Origin: Phyllostachys edulis
Taxonomy: Eukaryota; Streptophyta; Magnoliopsida; Poales; Poaceae
Reading direction: 5' to 3'
Assembly: GCA_036346405.1 (NCBI GenBank)
Contig: CM070561.1
Location: 24,522,215 to 24,586,214 of the forward strand
DNA length: 64,000 nucleotides
Part shown: piece by piece, positions 1-12,429 of the stretch
Layout: each line of letters starts with the position of its first letter
How positions within the stretch are numbered: the first letter of the stretch is position 1
The notes under the pieces: model-generated
Told to the model about the DNA's origin: nothing
The model's database searches: none
The model's input: the letters and a program-made list of their open reading frames with translations, nothing else
Made by a program: the position numbers and the translations under genes

Positions 1-481
1 GCTACATGGTCACACACTTAACGGGTTAGAACAAACGTGTTCGGATAGGACCCGTCATGAGCTCTATATAAGAGGATGCATGAGGCTATTGGGCATATAG
101 ACGTAATGTAAGTTGCTCCACCGAAACCCTAGCCACCATCTTCTCGAGATAGAACCCTATCCGTGCGAGCTGGTGATGGCACACCGGCGTACGATGTTCT
201 ATCTCTGGATATGTGGATACTGTAGAGGTGCTGCTGCGGTTGCTGTTGCGCTCAAGGACGATCCACGACTTCGTAAGGAACGCGATTGGCTGCTGGAGGA
301 GACGATCGACTGTGACCACTTCATCGATGCGCTCTACGTTGGATTAGGCTACTCCAACTCTTCTTCTGCTGCACTGCACGCGTCTAGTGGTAACGATCTA
401 TGATCTTCTACTTGCATGACTTCCCGGTTTACGTGGTAGAATTTTTGAATTGCCAGCTAGTGTAGCCGACCTGTATCCCTT
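1..481 (+). mobile_element. 3' part of a copia LTR, cut by the window edge
   Basis: The window opens inside an LTR. A TATA-like CTCTATATAAGAGG lies at about 61-74, followed by a GC-richer transcribed part with the CCGAAACCCTAGCC phrase (about 120-134) common in grass copia LTRs. The right limit is inferred from the primer-binding site that follows almost directly. Small open frames here (for example 113-403) show no family resemblance and are taken as LTR sequence. The large-LTR copia type (Maximus/SIRE-like) is my guess from the leader style; the other LTR lies outside the window. Confidence 0.55.
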
Positions 482-484
482 TAG

Positions 485-497
485 TGGTATTAGAGCC
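485..497 (+). promoter_or_regulatory. Primer-binding site, initiator tRNA-Met type
   Basis: TGGTATTAGAGCC differs at one base from TGGTATCAGAGCC, the usual site where the 3' end of initiator tRNA-Met primes reverse transcription in plant LTR retrotransposons. It lies a few bases after the LTR and fixes the element as plus strand. Confidence 0.75.
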
Positions 498-1135
498 ATC
501 TTGGATAGTTTTTGATCTAGATCGGTCGCATATACTTGATATGTGGTAGTAGTAGATTGAATCTATTTCTGGTTGGGTCTGGTAACCTAGATCGGTTCAT
601 GTGGATGGAACAATCAAGGCACTGGTCGATAAGATCGATCGGTTTTTAGCTATAGTAGATGGGTTTGCGGGAGGTTTGAGTTGAAAGCACCAGATGATTA
701 CTCGACTTGTTTACAATCGCATTGCAAGATACTCCTACCGGTCAGAATTCCGCCATCGGAGTATACCGCGATGCGTAGTCATATCAAAGTAGTAATCAGA
801 TTGGTCGTAAGGAATATGGTTAATATTATTAATCCGATGAATTTTAAGGCTCGAATACATGAATAAGATTCATGTCCCGAAATTTTTTTCCAAGGGCGCT
901 GCCCCTTCGAACCCTACCTGCTAACCGGTTAGTGGGACCGTCGTGCTAGGTAATCGTTGTTGCGTTATATAGTATTATGTGTTCATGTCATATGATAGAA
1001 TTGGATTCTATGCGTAACACCTTTTGCAGGGATTGATGTGAATAGTATGGCCCATTGTGTATATGATGCATGTATGGATTTTCATGGCTTGTGTGTCATG
1101 CTGTGTGATAGCCATCGAGCTACATATTATTGTAA
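498..1135 (+). mobile_element. Untranslated leader of the same copia element
   Basis: Sequence after the primer-binding site has no convincing coding frame. It includes a GGGCGCTGCCCCTTCGAACCC stretch near 895-915 of a kind common in internal leaders of grass copia elements. No gag or pol follows, so the element is truncated near 1135, where the composition changes. The exact breakpoint is uncertain. Confidence 0.45.
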
Positions 1136-1840
1136 CTCCGACCGCCTACTGCACGCAACATGAGGCGACACACCAAGCAAAAAGCTTCGTCAGGCTGGAG
1201 GGGACGGTGTTCCTAGACCCTTCAGGGTAATAAGGCGCAGTTTCAGCTATGACAAAGCAAGATCTCGATCACAAGGGACTTGTCGTAGGAGCATCCCACC
1301 GGCCCCAATGATCTGTCGAAGGCCGCCGAAGGCCACCAAGGGTGCCTCGGCCAAGATGAAGACCACCAATGCATCCTTGCACAACGCGAGGGTGTGCTAA
1401 GGACACCAAGCAAAGGGTGCACCGCGACCTTGGCAAGAGGTACCACGGGTACCCTCGCACAGGGCGACAGCACGCGAGGGCCACTGAAAGCACCAAGTCG
1501 GGGATACCGCACCCCTAAGCAAGGGGTCCCCGAGGGCCCTCATTCCGGACCACTTCACAGGGAGTGAACCCCCCCCCTCCCGCCCCTGCGCGCTGGGAAC
1601 GAAGGGGAGCAAGGCTATGGATGGACTAGAGGAATACAGGCGCGATTTACCGAGTCCAGGGAGGCCCACTAGACACCAGAGGCTACGTCTAGGTAGACAT
1701 GAAGACCCTCTAGCCCCTAGTAGCTTGGGGCCTTTTTAGGGACAGAACCGTAATCTCTTCGTACCCTGTTTAGAACCATGTAATAAGAGAGGTCTTTTTT
1801 TAAAGCAATAAAGACACATTAATACATTTGACACCGATCC
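1136..1840 (+). other. Unassigned repeat-like DNA, possibly an LTR end
   Basis: No gene is visible. The stretch is GC-rich from 1300 to 1700, then contains a polyadenylation-like AATAAAG near 1806 and ends near TTTGACACC (about 1827-1835). That layout resembles the R-U5 end of an LTR, but no partner copy or target duplication is present in the window. Confidence 0.3.
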
Positions 1841-2721
1841 CTTCTATTGATGACCTTTGTATTTCCCTTTTTTCCACTGTCTAGTTTCGTTGTCACGACA
1901 TCTTTATCTCTTTCTAGTTACAAGTGCAACTCGCATCTGCCACATGACCGGCCTGCGGCGGCGGCGGCCGGCGGCCGGCGGCCGCATGCCTCCTTGCTTC
2001 AGGGTAATGTATGGATGGCTCGGTCGACGCTGCTTATCGGGGACACGTCAATCAACGGCGGCTCGTGCAGATGCACTCAAACGTGGACGTCGTACAGAGA
2101 GACTTCTCTTATTTGTTTGCGCGCGCGACATGCATGCATAGCAAATCTGACACGCAAACAGGATCATAATCGGAAGGGTAATAGCTACTACAAAAATTTG
2201 CGCAACTTACAAATGGCAGAGCCAATACTCATGACTACAAAACTCAACGAACTACCGTACACCAAACTTCTAGACAGATTCCTGATGCATCTTTTGAAAA
2301 GAAAAAGTAATATGAGGAATGCTTTCGAGCGCACGTCCGCTTGTTACTATCAAGAGAACCCCTTCCAAATCAAACTAAGAAAACGAGAAGTTCCGATTGT
2401 CTTCTCCGAGAACGACGAGTGGCGGCGGCGTTGAGCAACCGAGTTAACGGTGGAGTTTTGGGTTCATAGCTCCGGGCAGCGGACAAGATCGGTGTCAGTG
2501 GCGGTGGCAATCGGGTGGCAAGGCAGCGATGGTGCTATGAGGTTAGGTGGCAACGGCGAGTGGTGGGGAAAAGGTGGCGAGGGCACCATGGTACCAGTGG
2601 CTGCGGTTGGAAGTACTTTGGCAGGGTGGTGGTGGGCGCGGCGGAGGCACGCCGAGCTTACAAAGAGGAGGAAGAAGATAGCCAGAGGAAGAAGACACGT
2701 CTACTCATTAGAGTCATCCTT
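1841..2721. other. Unique DNA with no recognisable gene
   Basis: An open frame at 1847-2434 and shorter ones at 2450-2836 show no domain or family resemblance. A simple GGC/CCGGCGG-rich patch lies at about 1955-1985. Position 2721 is the left flank of the solo LTR described next and would have been contiguous with 16069 before that insertion. Confidence 0.35.
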
Positions 2722-3295
2722 TGTCAGACCGCACGTTCGAAATTTGGAATCTTCTGTGTTCACAGCACTAATTCCTAGATCAGTAGCTAGTGCTTACAAT
2801 TACATCATTGGATATCAAATATTGGAAATCTCTTAAAATTTCTCACTATCTTTATTATATTTTCTCTCTCTCTCAAGAGACAAATACACTCACGGGAGAC
2901 AAGTGGCTCACTTCAAATGACTCATGTATTTCATTCGAAAGAAATGCTTAAATAGCTACAAATGACTCCATGCAAACAACTAACCCTACTCACTTCCTAT
3001 GTGCTGTGCACCACTAACCATGTACTCCACTAACCAATTAATTCATGCATGCACTACTAACTCCACCGACTGCCAAGCACATGAACTTGGACCTTTTCCA
3101 CTCCCCTTCATGCACGCATGCATGCTAACCACTTCTTCAGGATCTAGCTATGCACCTGCACACCTTTTCCTTCTCTAATCAACACACACCTACTCTCAGA
3201 CCTCAATGTGTACATGCATGAATGACTAGCATTAAATGCGTTCCATGCAGCACTACTATACTGCATGCAATACCATGCTCACACTATCACACATA

Positions 3296-3680
3296 CACTA
3301 CAACACAATATCTATGTAGAGACATCCAATCTATAGGTTAGAGACGTGTTATTTCACCTCTAGAGGACCGTAGAGCCGTTTTTATAAAGCGTCCTTAGAG
3401 CATCTCCCCACGGACCGTGACAAGAACCGTAGAGACGCTTGTAAAACATGTGTACATGATATAAGACGTTTTACAGAGACGTTAAAATTCATGTCTATAT
3501 ATGTAGAGACGTTTTAGTACATACACTTACATAACGTCTTTACTAATATAGACACGTCCGATTTGCGTACCAACAAACATAGAGACACTTTTACAAATTT
3601 ATTCAATTCATGTGCGCACAATTTATACACATTTTGTAGAGACGTTATATACGTCTCTAGGTACGTAAAAGCGTCTTTTG
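3296..3680. repeat. Left subterminal repeat region of the CACTA element
   Basis: Multiple copies of (T)GTAGAGACGTT and degenerate forms occur in both orientations, for example near 3317, 3430, 3475, 3503, 3580 and 3637. The mirrored region at 8400-8702 carries related CGTCTCTAC/GTAGAGAC copies. Such arrays are the transposase-binding regions of CACTA elements. Confidence 0.7.
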
Positions 3681-5050
3681 GGCATCTTATTGTTAAAAAA
3701 ATTATTTCAAATTTAATTGGATTATTTCAAATTTGATTCGCACATTTTGCTACAAACAGAAACATATATTGTCATATGAAGACATTATTCCACCTCATCC
3801 AAAAAAAAAACTAGAAAACAGTAGAGCACATGTCTTCACATGGAAGCATCATATTCTCACAATCATCAAACTAAGAAAACTATAAAGCATGCATGCATTT
3901 AATAGCAACAACAAATATTTGAATTTACAGCAAGTGGAGTTCACAACTAAATCAAACATCCATATAAAAAAGGTGCAGATACATCAGAAAAAGATCCTAT
4001 GGATTGACACAAATTTTTTTCTAAGTAGTTGGAATCTATCTATAAGCTTTGCCCAAGGAGAAACTAATACATTAGCTCCTCCATCTCCATTGCATTCTCT
4101 TTGTAGTCATCAATTATCCTGCAAAGCCTGTTGAAAAAGAAATAAATGTCCTCGTTAGAAAAGTGTAAGATGACAAGTTTATTTGATAAAATTAGAAGAA
4201 TGTAACATACCAGGTTGTGCATGAATGATGGTTATACATCATTGAAAAAGCGAGATGCAACCAAACCTGATTATGGTAATATGAGATATCAACCCAACAG
4301 ATATGCAACATGGATCAAAGAAGTCTAGTTTCATTCTTCCTTTTAGCCTTGGAGGTAGCTCTTTCAGTATGTGGACATCGTCTCTAGTGATTCTGTAAAG
4401 CAATCCACATCAAATATATTTTGGAACTCTCTGTACTCACCATAACAACTGATACTGACAACACCTGAATTCCAACACATGAAACATCCAGTGGTAAGGG
4501 GCAACACTTTACATAAAAAGGCAGTAAACTGATTGTTGCACTATGCCTCCTGACTATGGTTGATTGAAGGACTTCACGCCCCTTCTAATTAGAGCTTACT
4601 TTTGTGTGATCTTATATATAGATTCAGACCAATGGTGTGTGTTCATCGTGCACATTGTACTCGATGACCATGTTTGCTTAAGAATATCATTAGAATTTAG
4701 AACTGATTAGCAAGCTTCTTGATTGTCTTGGAGCTTATGCGATACAAACAACAAATTAACAAAAGACAAATGACAATGCGGTTTAGATAAGCGCATGCAT
4801 AGGGCAATCCCCCCTGTCTTTCTCTCTTTCCTTCTTTTGATGTGTCTTCTAATTCATATTTCATCAGAATAAAAAAGTAAAGAACAAAACATTGACTTGT
4901 TTTTTCTAGGATTAATACTCTAGAATACGGTCAGCCAAAGGTTTCAATTTTTGTCGAAGGGTCATGAGCACCATCAAATGCATATAATAATTAGCTCATT
5001 GCTATGGCTGTTGATTAATAAATGAAATTATTAATTAAAGAACTCCTCAC

Positions 5051-5901
5051 CTTCAACAATGCAAAGGATGATACACCCCCAGTGACAAGAAAGGTGCAGA
5101 GATACTCCGGAAATGTATACTTGACACCATAGAGTAGAGTCCCCATCAACATCATTGTACATATTAAATCATAAGTGAGAAAGACAAGTACAACACTGTA
5201 CAAGCTAAGAAGCATGAAAGGTTTGTCGTGAATCAAAATTTGAACACAGATTATTTAGCTACACAATTACCGACATTGCACCACCTACCAAGTACCAACA
5301 CAAATGAAACTATATACATGCCTTGAGATTGGTGCAGTTTTGTAAATAGTGCATGTAAGATCATTTTAGTTGTGCGAGAACTCTACCGACAAACTTAAGC
5401 GGTTACATCATGGTGGCAAACCGGAATTAAATCTCCAAATTAGTAGTACAGAGGTTTGTGCGAATCAATAGTCATTCATCAAAGATAAGTCATTTTCCGT
5501 CAACTGCATGCATATAGTAAGGCTTAAGAGGCAATAAGTAGTAGTTCATCATTCATGCATTCATTTCCTCCGATTCGATTGAAACATTGATCCAAAATGG
5601 ATACCACTACTCTATTTCCTGGCCTAGGTCATGCATCACTTATTCTCATCCATTTCCCATGTGAAAAAGGAAATCATTTTAAGGTTCAGAAAAACATTAA
5701 CTTTTTCTTGTTTTCCTGTTCCTTTGTTTGTGTACTTTTCATTACTCAAAAACTGATAAGGTGAATTGACCCACCAACAACAAACTAATAACCACTTGAT
5801 GCAATATGCACACGCAAATAATCTTCTTTAAAGATACACTGCATAGTCTGGATAAATCAATGAAACTCACCTGGAATCATCTTAGAAGATTTTGCCAAGA
5901 C
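5051..5901 (-). pseudogene. Captured fragment of a nucleotide-sugar (UDP-galactose/UDP-glucose) transporter gene, two exons
   Basis: Exon one (5901-5871, 31 nt) encodes VLAKSSKMIP, framed by an acceptor TTAACAG and a donor GTGAGT. Exon two (5154-5051, 104 nt) encodes VMLMGTLLYGVKYTFPEYLC followed by a membrane segment ending SSFALLK, with donor GTGAGG. Splice phase 1 joins them in frame (31+104 nt = 45 codons). This stretch closely resembles the conserved core of plant UAA-family transporters (UTR group), which carry UDP-sugars into the ER/Golgi. The acceptor of exon two reads AA where AG is expected, so normal splicing is probably lost. The exons up- and downstream are missing: a captured piece, not a gene. 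Confidence 0.75.
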
Positions 5902-7373
5902 CTGTTAACACAGACAACAAATAATTCAGGATCCTTGATCTTCCAGTAATTTATAGCATCATCACATAAACAAACAAAACTAGTAGCAATTCTTACCCTT
6001 TTCTTTAAGTACCACCGTGCTATTTAATTAAATTGGCAAATTCTAATTTCGCACAAGGGGAAACATGAAAGAATTCGATATTCAAAAACAAAAGTCTGGC
6101 TTGTTACTACTGTCCCGGTAAATTTGGAGGATCCATTAAATTTAACATTGTGCTAAAGCGTACACAATTTAATTTCTTGTCATATAGGACTATAGGTTAG
6201 GATGGTTGGAAGGCGTGTACCAAGATGGTAGAGAGGAAATACGATATTCAGTGTTCACCCATCCGTGCAATATCAGGAATTCACGATCACACATAACCAT
6301 ATTTAGTACATCATATCTCATGTACGCTCCTAATGATTTCTATATCATGAAATTGCTATTAAAAAACAGAGAACAGACTTCCATCGTCATTTATATGATG
6401 GGGAATTTCTAAAGGAGCCTGACTTAATTTGTGGCCAATTTCTACGTGACGCATGAGTGCATCATCCATGAACAAATCGAATCTATGTTCACAATGTATG
6501 AGAATACTAATTGTAGAACCACAGAATCCGAATCCACAATTTCAACAAACCAAACTCGAAGACATCTCCAATATTCACTAGCACAGCATAAATCCATAGT
6601 CGATCAGTAACTATCCGATCTAAAATACATGTGATCTATTACCCAAAGACATAGTTCTCACTCATATGTTAGCAATCATCTGAATTTACTCAATGATGAT
6701 TGTTAGGAAAAAAATTGTTAGTACATCGGGTTCTCTTTTTAAAGCATGTGCATGTTGTCATTATTTTGGTCACAATGCTTTGTACAAGGACATATATCCT
6801 TTAGTTTGCTTCTCCTTGCCACCATTATTCACGGATATTGTGCTTTATTATCTGTATAGCTACCAAAAACCATCGGCTTGACATATTTGGAAAACCCAAT
6901 AAGATTTTAGATACTACACTTCATCATGGATTTATCTTCTTTGTTCATTGAAGAAGACAAATTTTAATGCAACTCTTAAGGCTTAAGCCTAGCATGTAAT
7001 GATTCTTTCAGGAGTCTTAAAAGTCGATAGCAAACATGTATCCTTACTATCTGCATTAATGGGGAAGTCAATGTACATCGATTTATACTTTTACTTCAAC
7101 TAGGAACATGATTATAGGTTAAATATCATGAATTCCTCATTTAATTCGTTTTTTCCTAGTTTCCATGTTCTGTTTGCTACACAAAAGGTGGTTCCAGACC
7201 AGAATGTTCAATATGACAATTGTGTCATAGCTCGTAGCCTTACAAAACATAAATCGACGACACATTACTCATACAAGACAAAGTCTTATGCCAAAGTGCT
7301 AAGTACTTGACCGCAACACATTACATACTAACACATCAATTCATCAAAATTTAAGATTTCAACTCACCTCACC

Positions 7374-7690
7374 AAATCACCTTCCTTGCCGGTTGCCACT
7401 AGAACCGGGCGGTAAGGCCAAAGTCGACAAGTCTGACATTTGACCTGAGCGGCGAGGAGAAGGTCACCGAGCCAAGGCGGCCACGAAGTGGAAGGGAGCT
7501 ACTGGAGGGGGACACCTGCCGGGCGCAGATCTGGCTCTGGCCGAGCCGGCCGGGCGCGGCGCTAGAAGGGGAGCTGCCGGATGGCGAGCGGGCGGGCCGA
7601 GGCGCCACGAGAGGAGGGCGAGCCAGTGCACTGCGTGAGGGAGGCGGTGAGGTACAAGACCGACGGTTGAAGAAGTGGGGAAGGTGGAGA
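7374..7690 (-). other. GC-rich putative first exon inside the CACTA element
   Basis: A GC-rich island in an AT-rich element, with an open minus-strand frame rich in Pro, Ser, Arg and Ala (7608-7399) and GTGAG donor-like sites near 7366-7374. It could be a captured first exon or promoter that would drive the transporter exons at 5.9 and 5.1 kb on the same strand. I do not recognise the protein. Confidence 0.35.
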
Positions 7691-8902
7691 TAGAGGCAGG
7701 CGTGGGGAAATTAGTAGGGAAAAAAATTCCAAAGGAAAAGGCGAGGAAGTTAAGCGATAAAATTTAGAAAATAGTGTGCCAAACCAAGTATTTTGCTATA
7801 ATATTTAGCGGGTGAAAACAAGTCACATAATATCCGTCCGATCATTTATCTATAAAATATTTGCATGTGACGTGTGCTATGATACATGACAATTAATATC
7901 TGAACTTTTTTTATGATTTAATCCTTTTTTAAAAAAAATATTTTAAAGATAACATCTTCCTAACTTTATTTCCAATTTTGACCCCTCTGACCACGCAACA
8001 ACCCGTGACGTGGAAAACGAGTGCTGTCACGACACTACTCGTATCTAATAGAATATCAAGAAGTTATCGGATAAATTAGAAAAACGGATATCCGATAAAA
8101 TGTCAACATAAATACGGGAACATTAATATCCTTTAATATGCTCGGTGATATATAATTCTCTAGCATGTTATATATAGTTGATGTTTTTGTTGGTGAAGTT
8201 ATATATTTTCTTCATGCGTGTATTATATGCCAGTATATCTTAGATTGACCTAAAATTGTATATGGCCTACTCATATCTGCCTACAAATTTATGAAAAGAC
8301 TGGCTCGATCGGTGACTGTATATTTGATCCAAAACATTTGAACGAAAATCTTTCGAAATTATTTTCAGTCCTTTCGGTCCCCACCGAAAAAAAATTAAAA
8401 CGAAATACTTTTCCTAGAGCTGTAGAGGCATATTCTAAAACGTCTCAAGATTTATCTCTGTAACTAAAATTTTGTCCTCTTAATTCTCAGACATATCTCA
8501 AACGTCTCAAGATTCATCTCTACATAAATATAAACGTATATGTGCCTTCCTACGGTAAGAGATTTTGTGGTGTCATATAAAACATCTTGAGAAGTGTCTT
8601 TACATATGAGGTGTTTCTCGGCGTAGAGACAGACATAAAAGCGTCAAAACAAAAGTGTCTCTACGTGATAGTTTAGTTGTACGTGATAGTTTAGTTGTAG
8701 TGATACACACATACAATGTTGATCCACTTTCAATGCTAATGCCCTAGACGTGCGCTACTACTTTGCTATGTGCACACGACATTATTCACACATCAGCTAC
8801 ATGCAACACATAAACTTAAACATGTGACTCTGAATAAAATTACATGTCAAGATTATAACAAAAAATTTCCCCTTTAATCTTGACATGCCATGCCTCACGT
8901 CT

Positions 8903-9760
8903 TCAAAGAAGAGCTGGTTCATCATCACCTTGAGCTTCACTTAAAAGTGTATTCTTCTCCATCCTTTTCATAGGACACTCCCAGGAATAGTGCCCAAACT
9001 CTTCACAATTAAAGCAACACATCTTGCTTTTATCTTTGCACCATTCACCACGGCCACAGCCATGCCCTCGTCCTCGCAATGAGTCATATCCTCTTGTCAT
9101 AAGAAGTTGCTCTTCCGTCCGCGTCCCTCGCCCCTTGAGGGGCTCCTTGTGCGCCTCAAGTGATCCAACGGCCTCCTCTACGGCCATCTGGTTGATGTCA
9201 CCAAACAGCGCCATCGATGAAGCAACATTGATGAACTTGTTGGAAAAAGCTCATAGCAGCTTCTTCACAACATACTTCTCTTTCATTGTCTCTCCAAGTT
9301 CTCGGATCTGGCCAACAAGTATAGTGAACTTCGTAGCGAAGTCATCCACCAAATCTGCGTCACACATCTTAAGGTTATCAAACTCCGAGTGCAAGGACGG
9401 GATCCTCGCCTCCTTGACACACTCGACATCCACGTGTATGGAGCGCAGTGCCATCCAGACATCAAGCGCGGTGTCCTTCTCTACAACTCGCATCAACGTC
9501 TCGTCGATGATGGCCTGGGAGATGATTAACAAGGCCATCTGATCCTTCTTCTCATCAACAACCTTGGACGAGCTCTTGGGATCAACCACATCCCACACAC
9601 CATGAGCTCTCATGAGGATCTTCATCCTCGTCACCCAAGCCGCGTAGTTCGTCCTTGTCAGCTGCGTGTACTAGAGCCTCACCGTCGCTGCGCCGCCGAA
9701 GCCGCCGCTCGTAGCGGCACCACTTGATGAACCATCACCGTGCGACATCATCTTTGGCAT
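8903..9760 (-). pseudogene. Copia gag remnant with zinc knuckle
   Basis: This encodes a degenerate copia Gag, the protein that forms the retrotransposon particle and binds its RNA. Visible parts include TNYAAWVTRMKILMRAHGVW near the N-terminus (family UBN2/DUF4219-like pattern), a central helix-rich part with DLVDDFATKFTILVGQIREL, and near the C-terminus a CCHC zinc knuckle CFNCEEFGHYSWEC (about 8960-9020). The frame starts at ATG 9760 or 9751 but meets a stop near 9675 and at least one frameshift between 9250 and 9215, so it is broken. It ends with DDEPALL, close to the DDEPTLL end of the related gag at 23.7 kb. Confidence 0.8.
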
Positions 9761-9780
9761 CTCCTTGCTTTGATACCAAA

Positions 9781-10412
9781 TGTTGGAAATCTCTCAAGAT
9801 TTCTCACACTCTTTCTTGTATTTTCTCTCTCAAGAGACAAATACACTCATGGGAGATAAGTCTCTCACTTCAAATGACTCATGTATTTCATTCGAAAGAA
9901 ATTCTTAAATAGCTACAAATGACTCCATGCAAGCAACTAACCCTGCCTACTTCCTATGCGTCGTGTGCCACTAACCATCTACTCCACTAACCAATTAATT
10001 CCTACATGCACTACTAACTCCACTGACTGCCAAGCACATGAACTTGGACCTTCTCCACTCCCCTTCATGCACGCATGCATGCTAACCACTTCTTCAGGAT
10101 CTAGCTATGCACCTGCACATCTTTTCCTTCTCTAATCAACACACACACCTACTCACAGCCTTAATGTGTACATGCATGACTGACTAGCATTAAATGCGTT
10201 CCATGCAGCACTACTATTCTGCATGCAACACCATGCTCACACTGTCACACATACACACATACAACGCTGATCCACTTTCCATGCTAATGCCCTGGACGTG
10301 CGCTACTACTTTGCTATGTGCGCACGACATTATTCACACATTAGCTACATGCAACCCATAAACTTAAACATGTGACTCTAAATAAAATTACATGTCAAGA
10401 TTATAACCAACA
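9781..10412 (-). repeat. 5' LTR of the gag-only copia element
   Basis: This uninterrupted copy shows what the left LTR looked like before the CACTA element entered. Its CACACATACACACATACAAC stretch (about 10245-10265) corresponds to the empty site of that insertion. It ends CCAACA, followed by target copy TCAAA. Confidence 0.85.
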
Positions 10413-11095
10413 TCAAACACAAATCACAAAAACGTAAAGCTATTGCATAATAATAAACAAAGCATAAGTATACTTTATGGCATTTGTTTTTTAGAATGAC
10501 TGACCAAGTCAAATACCTTTAAAGAATCAGCGGAAGCAGAATAAAAGTACATCACATGGAACCCTCACGATATACCCACTGACAATTGACTAGAGCTCGT
10601 GACCTAGTTCTTGGGTAATGTTCTGTCTTGACCAATGCTTATAAGTGCCCACATAACCTTTTTCTTTCATGCTTATTGAACAAACGAATATATTGCGCGA
10701 GCATGAGTACACAACCGTACTCACGAGCCAACACACAAAATGCAATTATCATACATGCAAGGCTAATCAAAGGGAGGTTCATGGTTCTTTTATTTGCACA
10801 AAGCTAAGTTTGAATTAGAATAGTTAGTAAACAATTCCTAAGATCTTGCATTTTAACTTAACACAAGTTTTGATAAACTTAGTTTTGTTGTAAAGTACTA
10901 GTCGAGGCTTCATCCTCCTATATCGTTGAGTGGCTCCATCCACCCAATGCTCATGTTCTTTCTCGAGTCACATCCCGTACTTCTCATTGGTCCTCGACCA
11001 GGCCATCTCAATCTCTATGTGCCAACTCATCTTTTCATTCCACCCACAAATTGTTTTATAAAAATAAAAGCTAGTTCAAGCAAGTTCCCGGCACT

Positions 11096-11170
11096 GTCCA
11101 TGACTGTGGACATGGCTATCTAGATAGTTTTCTTACTCTACAGAGTTCGTATACTTTACCCACAAGAGAC
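11096..11170 (-). promoter_or_regulatory. Conserved LTR box
   Basis: In minus orientation this reads GGGTAAAG...CTCTGTAGAG...ACTATCTAGATAGCCATG...CATGGAC. It matches the box in the other long LTRs at about 19.1, 30.9, 46.7, 51.8 and 58.3 kb. The function is unknown; its conservation across families is seen directly. A second shared phrase, GTAAAGGCCTTGTGATA, lies about 75 bp before it in the sense direction. Confidence 0.6.
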
Positions 11171-11898
11171 AATCAACTTATAATATCCCCAACACACTCC
11201 CATAGGTGTGCGACTAAGTTGAATATCACAAGGCCTTTACAATGCCCCACCTCACTACAATCCCACACCACTAGGCATCACTTCCTTGGGCCGTGCCCCC
11301 AGGAGGTCTCCATTTGCGCTGTGTAGTTCAATGGTTTCTACCCATACCCACCTACACACCCACCAATGGCGAGGTTGTAATGAGGCGAACAAATTAGTTA
11401 GCTAGGTTGTACCCATTATAGCCTTGTGGTTGCACTGTTTTTAGACGAGAGGTCATAACAAGAACTCGGTCCTTTATTGACTTGGGCGGTACTTCGCCAA
11501 ACCCAATCTGGCGTACTCATTACGCATCCCCCACTCTTCCCATCCGCTTAAGTCTAAAAATAGTTTTAAGGTTTTCTTTTGTTTTGAAATACTTTTCAAA
11601 TCAACATACTTTAGTGATGTCGGGGCAATTCTTCGCTTTAGCATGCTGATGTCACTACGCAAAGCTAAGCACGACTCTTAAGTATGTATTTCTTAGCTAT
11701 CGGTATTCCATTAATCTATGGTGACAAAGGATAATGCCCAAGTTCAAGGATTGGAAATTTATACTCAGTATTAGTTAAGGCATTAACTATAAGCTAAAGA
11801 AGCATACATATATAAAACATAATAATGCACTTTCATAATTGGAAATAATATAAATTGCATTAAAACTTAGGAGCAAAATGATCAAAGTGTTGACTCGC

Positions 11899-12001
11899 CT
11901 TGCTCAATATTCTGATAGTCATCTTGCTCAATGTTCTGATAATGTTGGTCCTACTCTTGTTCTGTTTCGGATCGCTGTTCTATCATTGCTTCAAATTCTA
12001 T
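11899..12001 (-). other. Putative spliced exon inside the LTR (2722-16068)
   Basis: On the minus strand CATATGCTGCGTAG gives a splice-acceptor-like end just before 12001, and ATTGAGCAAG|GCGAGTC gives a GC-type donor after 11899. The 103-nt segment is rich in GAA/CAA codons (Glu, Gln) and holds a partly repeated unit. The sequence beyond the donor (CTTTGATCAT) matches the same place in the other long LTRs. Confidence 0.5.
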
Positions 12002-12429
12002 CTACGCAGCATATGATTGAACTCGAGAATGTCCGAAAGTAACCAAATGAAATCCAATAAATCCAAAGACATTCCAACTAAATGAAACACATCAAATGAA
12101 AGCAAACATAGCTAATAGCACTTTGAAATATTCCTAATGAAACTAAACCTACTTAGTGGAGTTGATGAAGAAAATACTTTAGACGAAGTATATCCAAAGG
12201 AAGTTGATGAAGGAAATACTGCAGACGAACTAAAGTACATCCAGGGAGGTTTGGAATGAAGAAAATACTTTAGACCACAGTAGATAGATCCGAACTATAT
12301 TTGTTTGGTCTAGTGGTGGGGTTTTGGGTTGATAGTTAGACTTAGCATTACGCAGCCGTTGATCCGGAGTGAGGGCAAGAGGGATCAAGCTCTCGAGAAG
12401 TTCGCTGGTGCAAGGAGTTAGGACTCCAG

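Larger units (their letters stand above)
3296..8702. mobile_element. CACTA transposon carrying a host gene fragment (Pack-CACTA type)
   Basis: The left end is CACTACAACACAATATC and the right end, read inward on the minus strand, is CACTACAACTAAACTATC. The 3-bp duplication ATA flanks it (3293-3295 and 8703-8705), the size expected for CACTA (En/Spm) elements. The empty site can be read in the sister LTR at about 10250. Both ends carry many short copies of a TAGAGACGTT-type motif, the subterminal repeats that transposase would bind. I see no transposase frames (no TNP2-like protein), so it is non-autonomous. Its interior holds transporter exons and a GC-rich putative first exon on the minus strand. 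Confidence 0.88.
2820..10412 (-). mobile_element. Gag-only copia retrotransposon (TR-GAG type), split by a CACTA element
   Basis: Two LTRs in the same orientation, 2820-3295 plus 8706-8862 on the left and 9781-10412 on the right, are each about 632 bp and closely similar. The flanking duplication is TCAAA (2815-2819 and 10413-10417). The minus-strand primer-binding site TGGTATCAAAGC (9767-9778) sits next to the right LTR, so that is the 5' LTR. The interior of about 0.9 kb holds only a gag remnant and a purine-rich AAAGGGGAAA tract near the left LTR. Without the CACTA insert the element is about 2.2 kb. Protease, integrase and RT are absent, the layout known as TR-GAG, which needs enzymes from other elements to move. 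Confidence 0.85.

Noticed and set aside
4250..4393. Possible further minus-strand exon (DDVHILKELPPRLK) in the CACTA element
   Set aside because: It has an acceptor-like ACAG and a short open stretch, but I recognise no family and see no matching donor. Too weak to list.
6693..6881. Open frame with CACCHYFGHN resembling a zinc motif
   Set aside because: The spacing does not fit a CCHC knuckle and there is no gag or transposase context around it.
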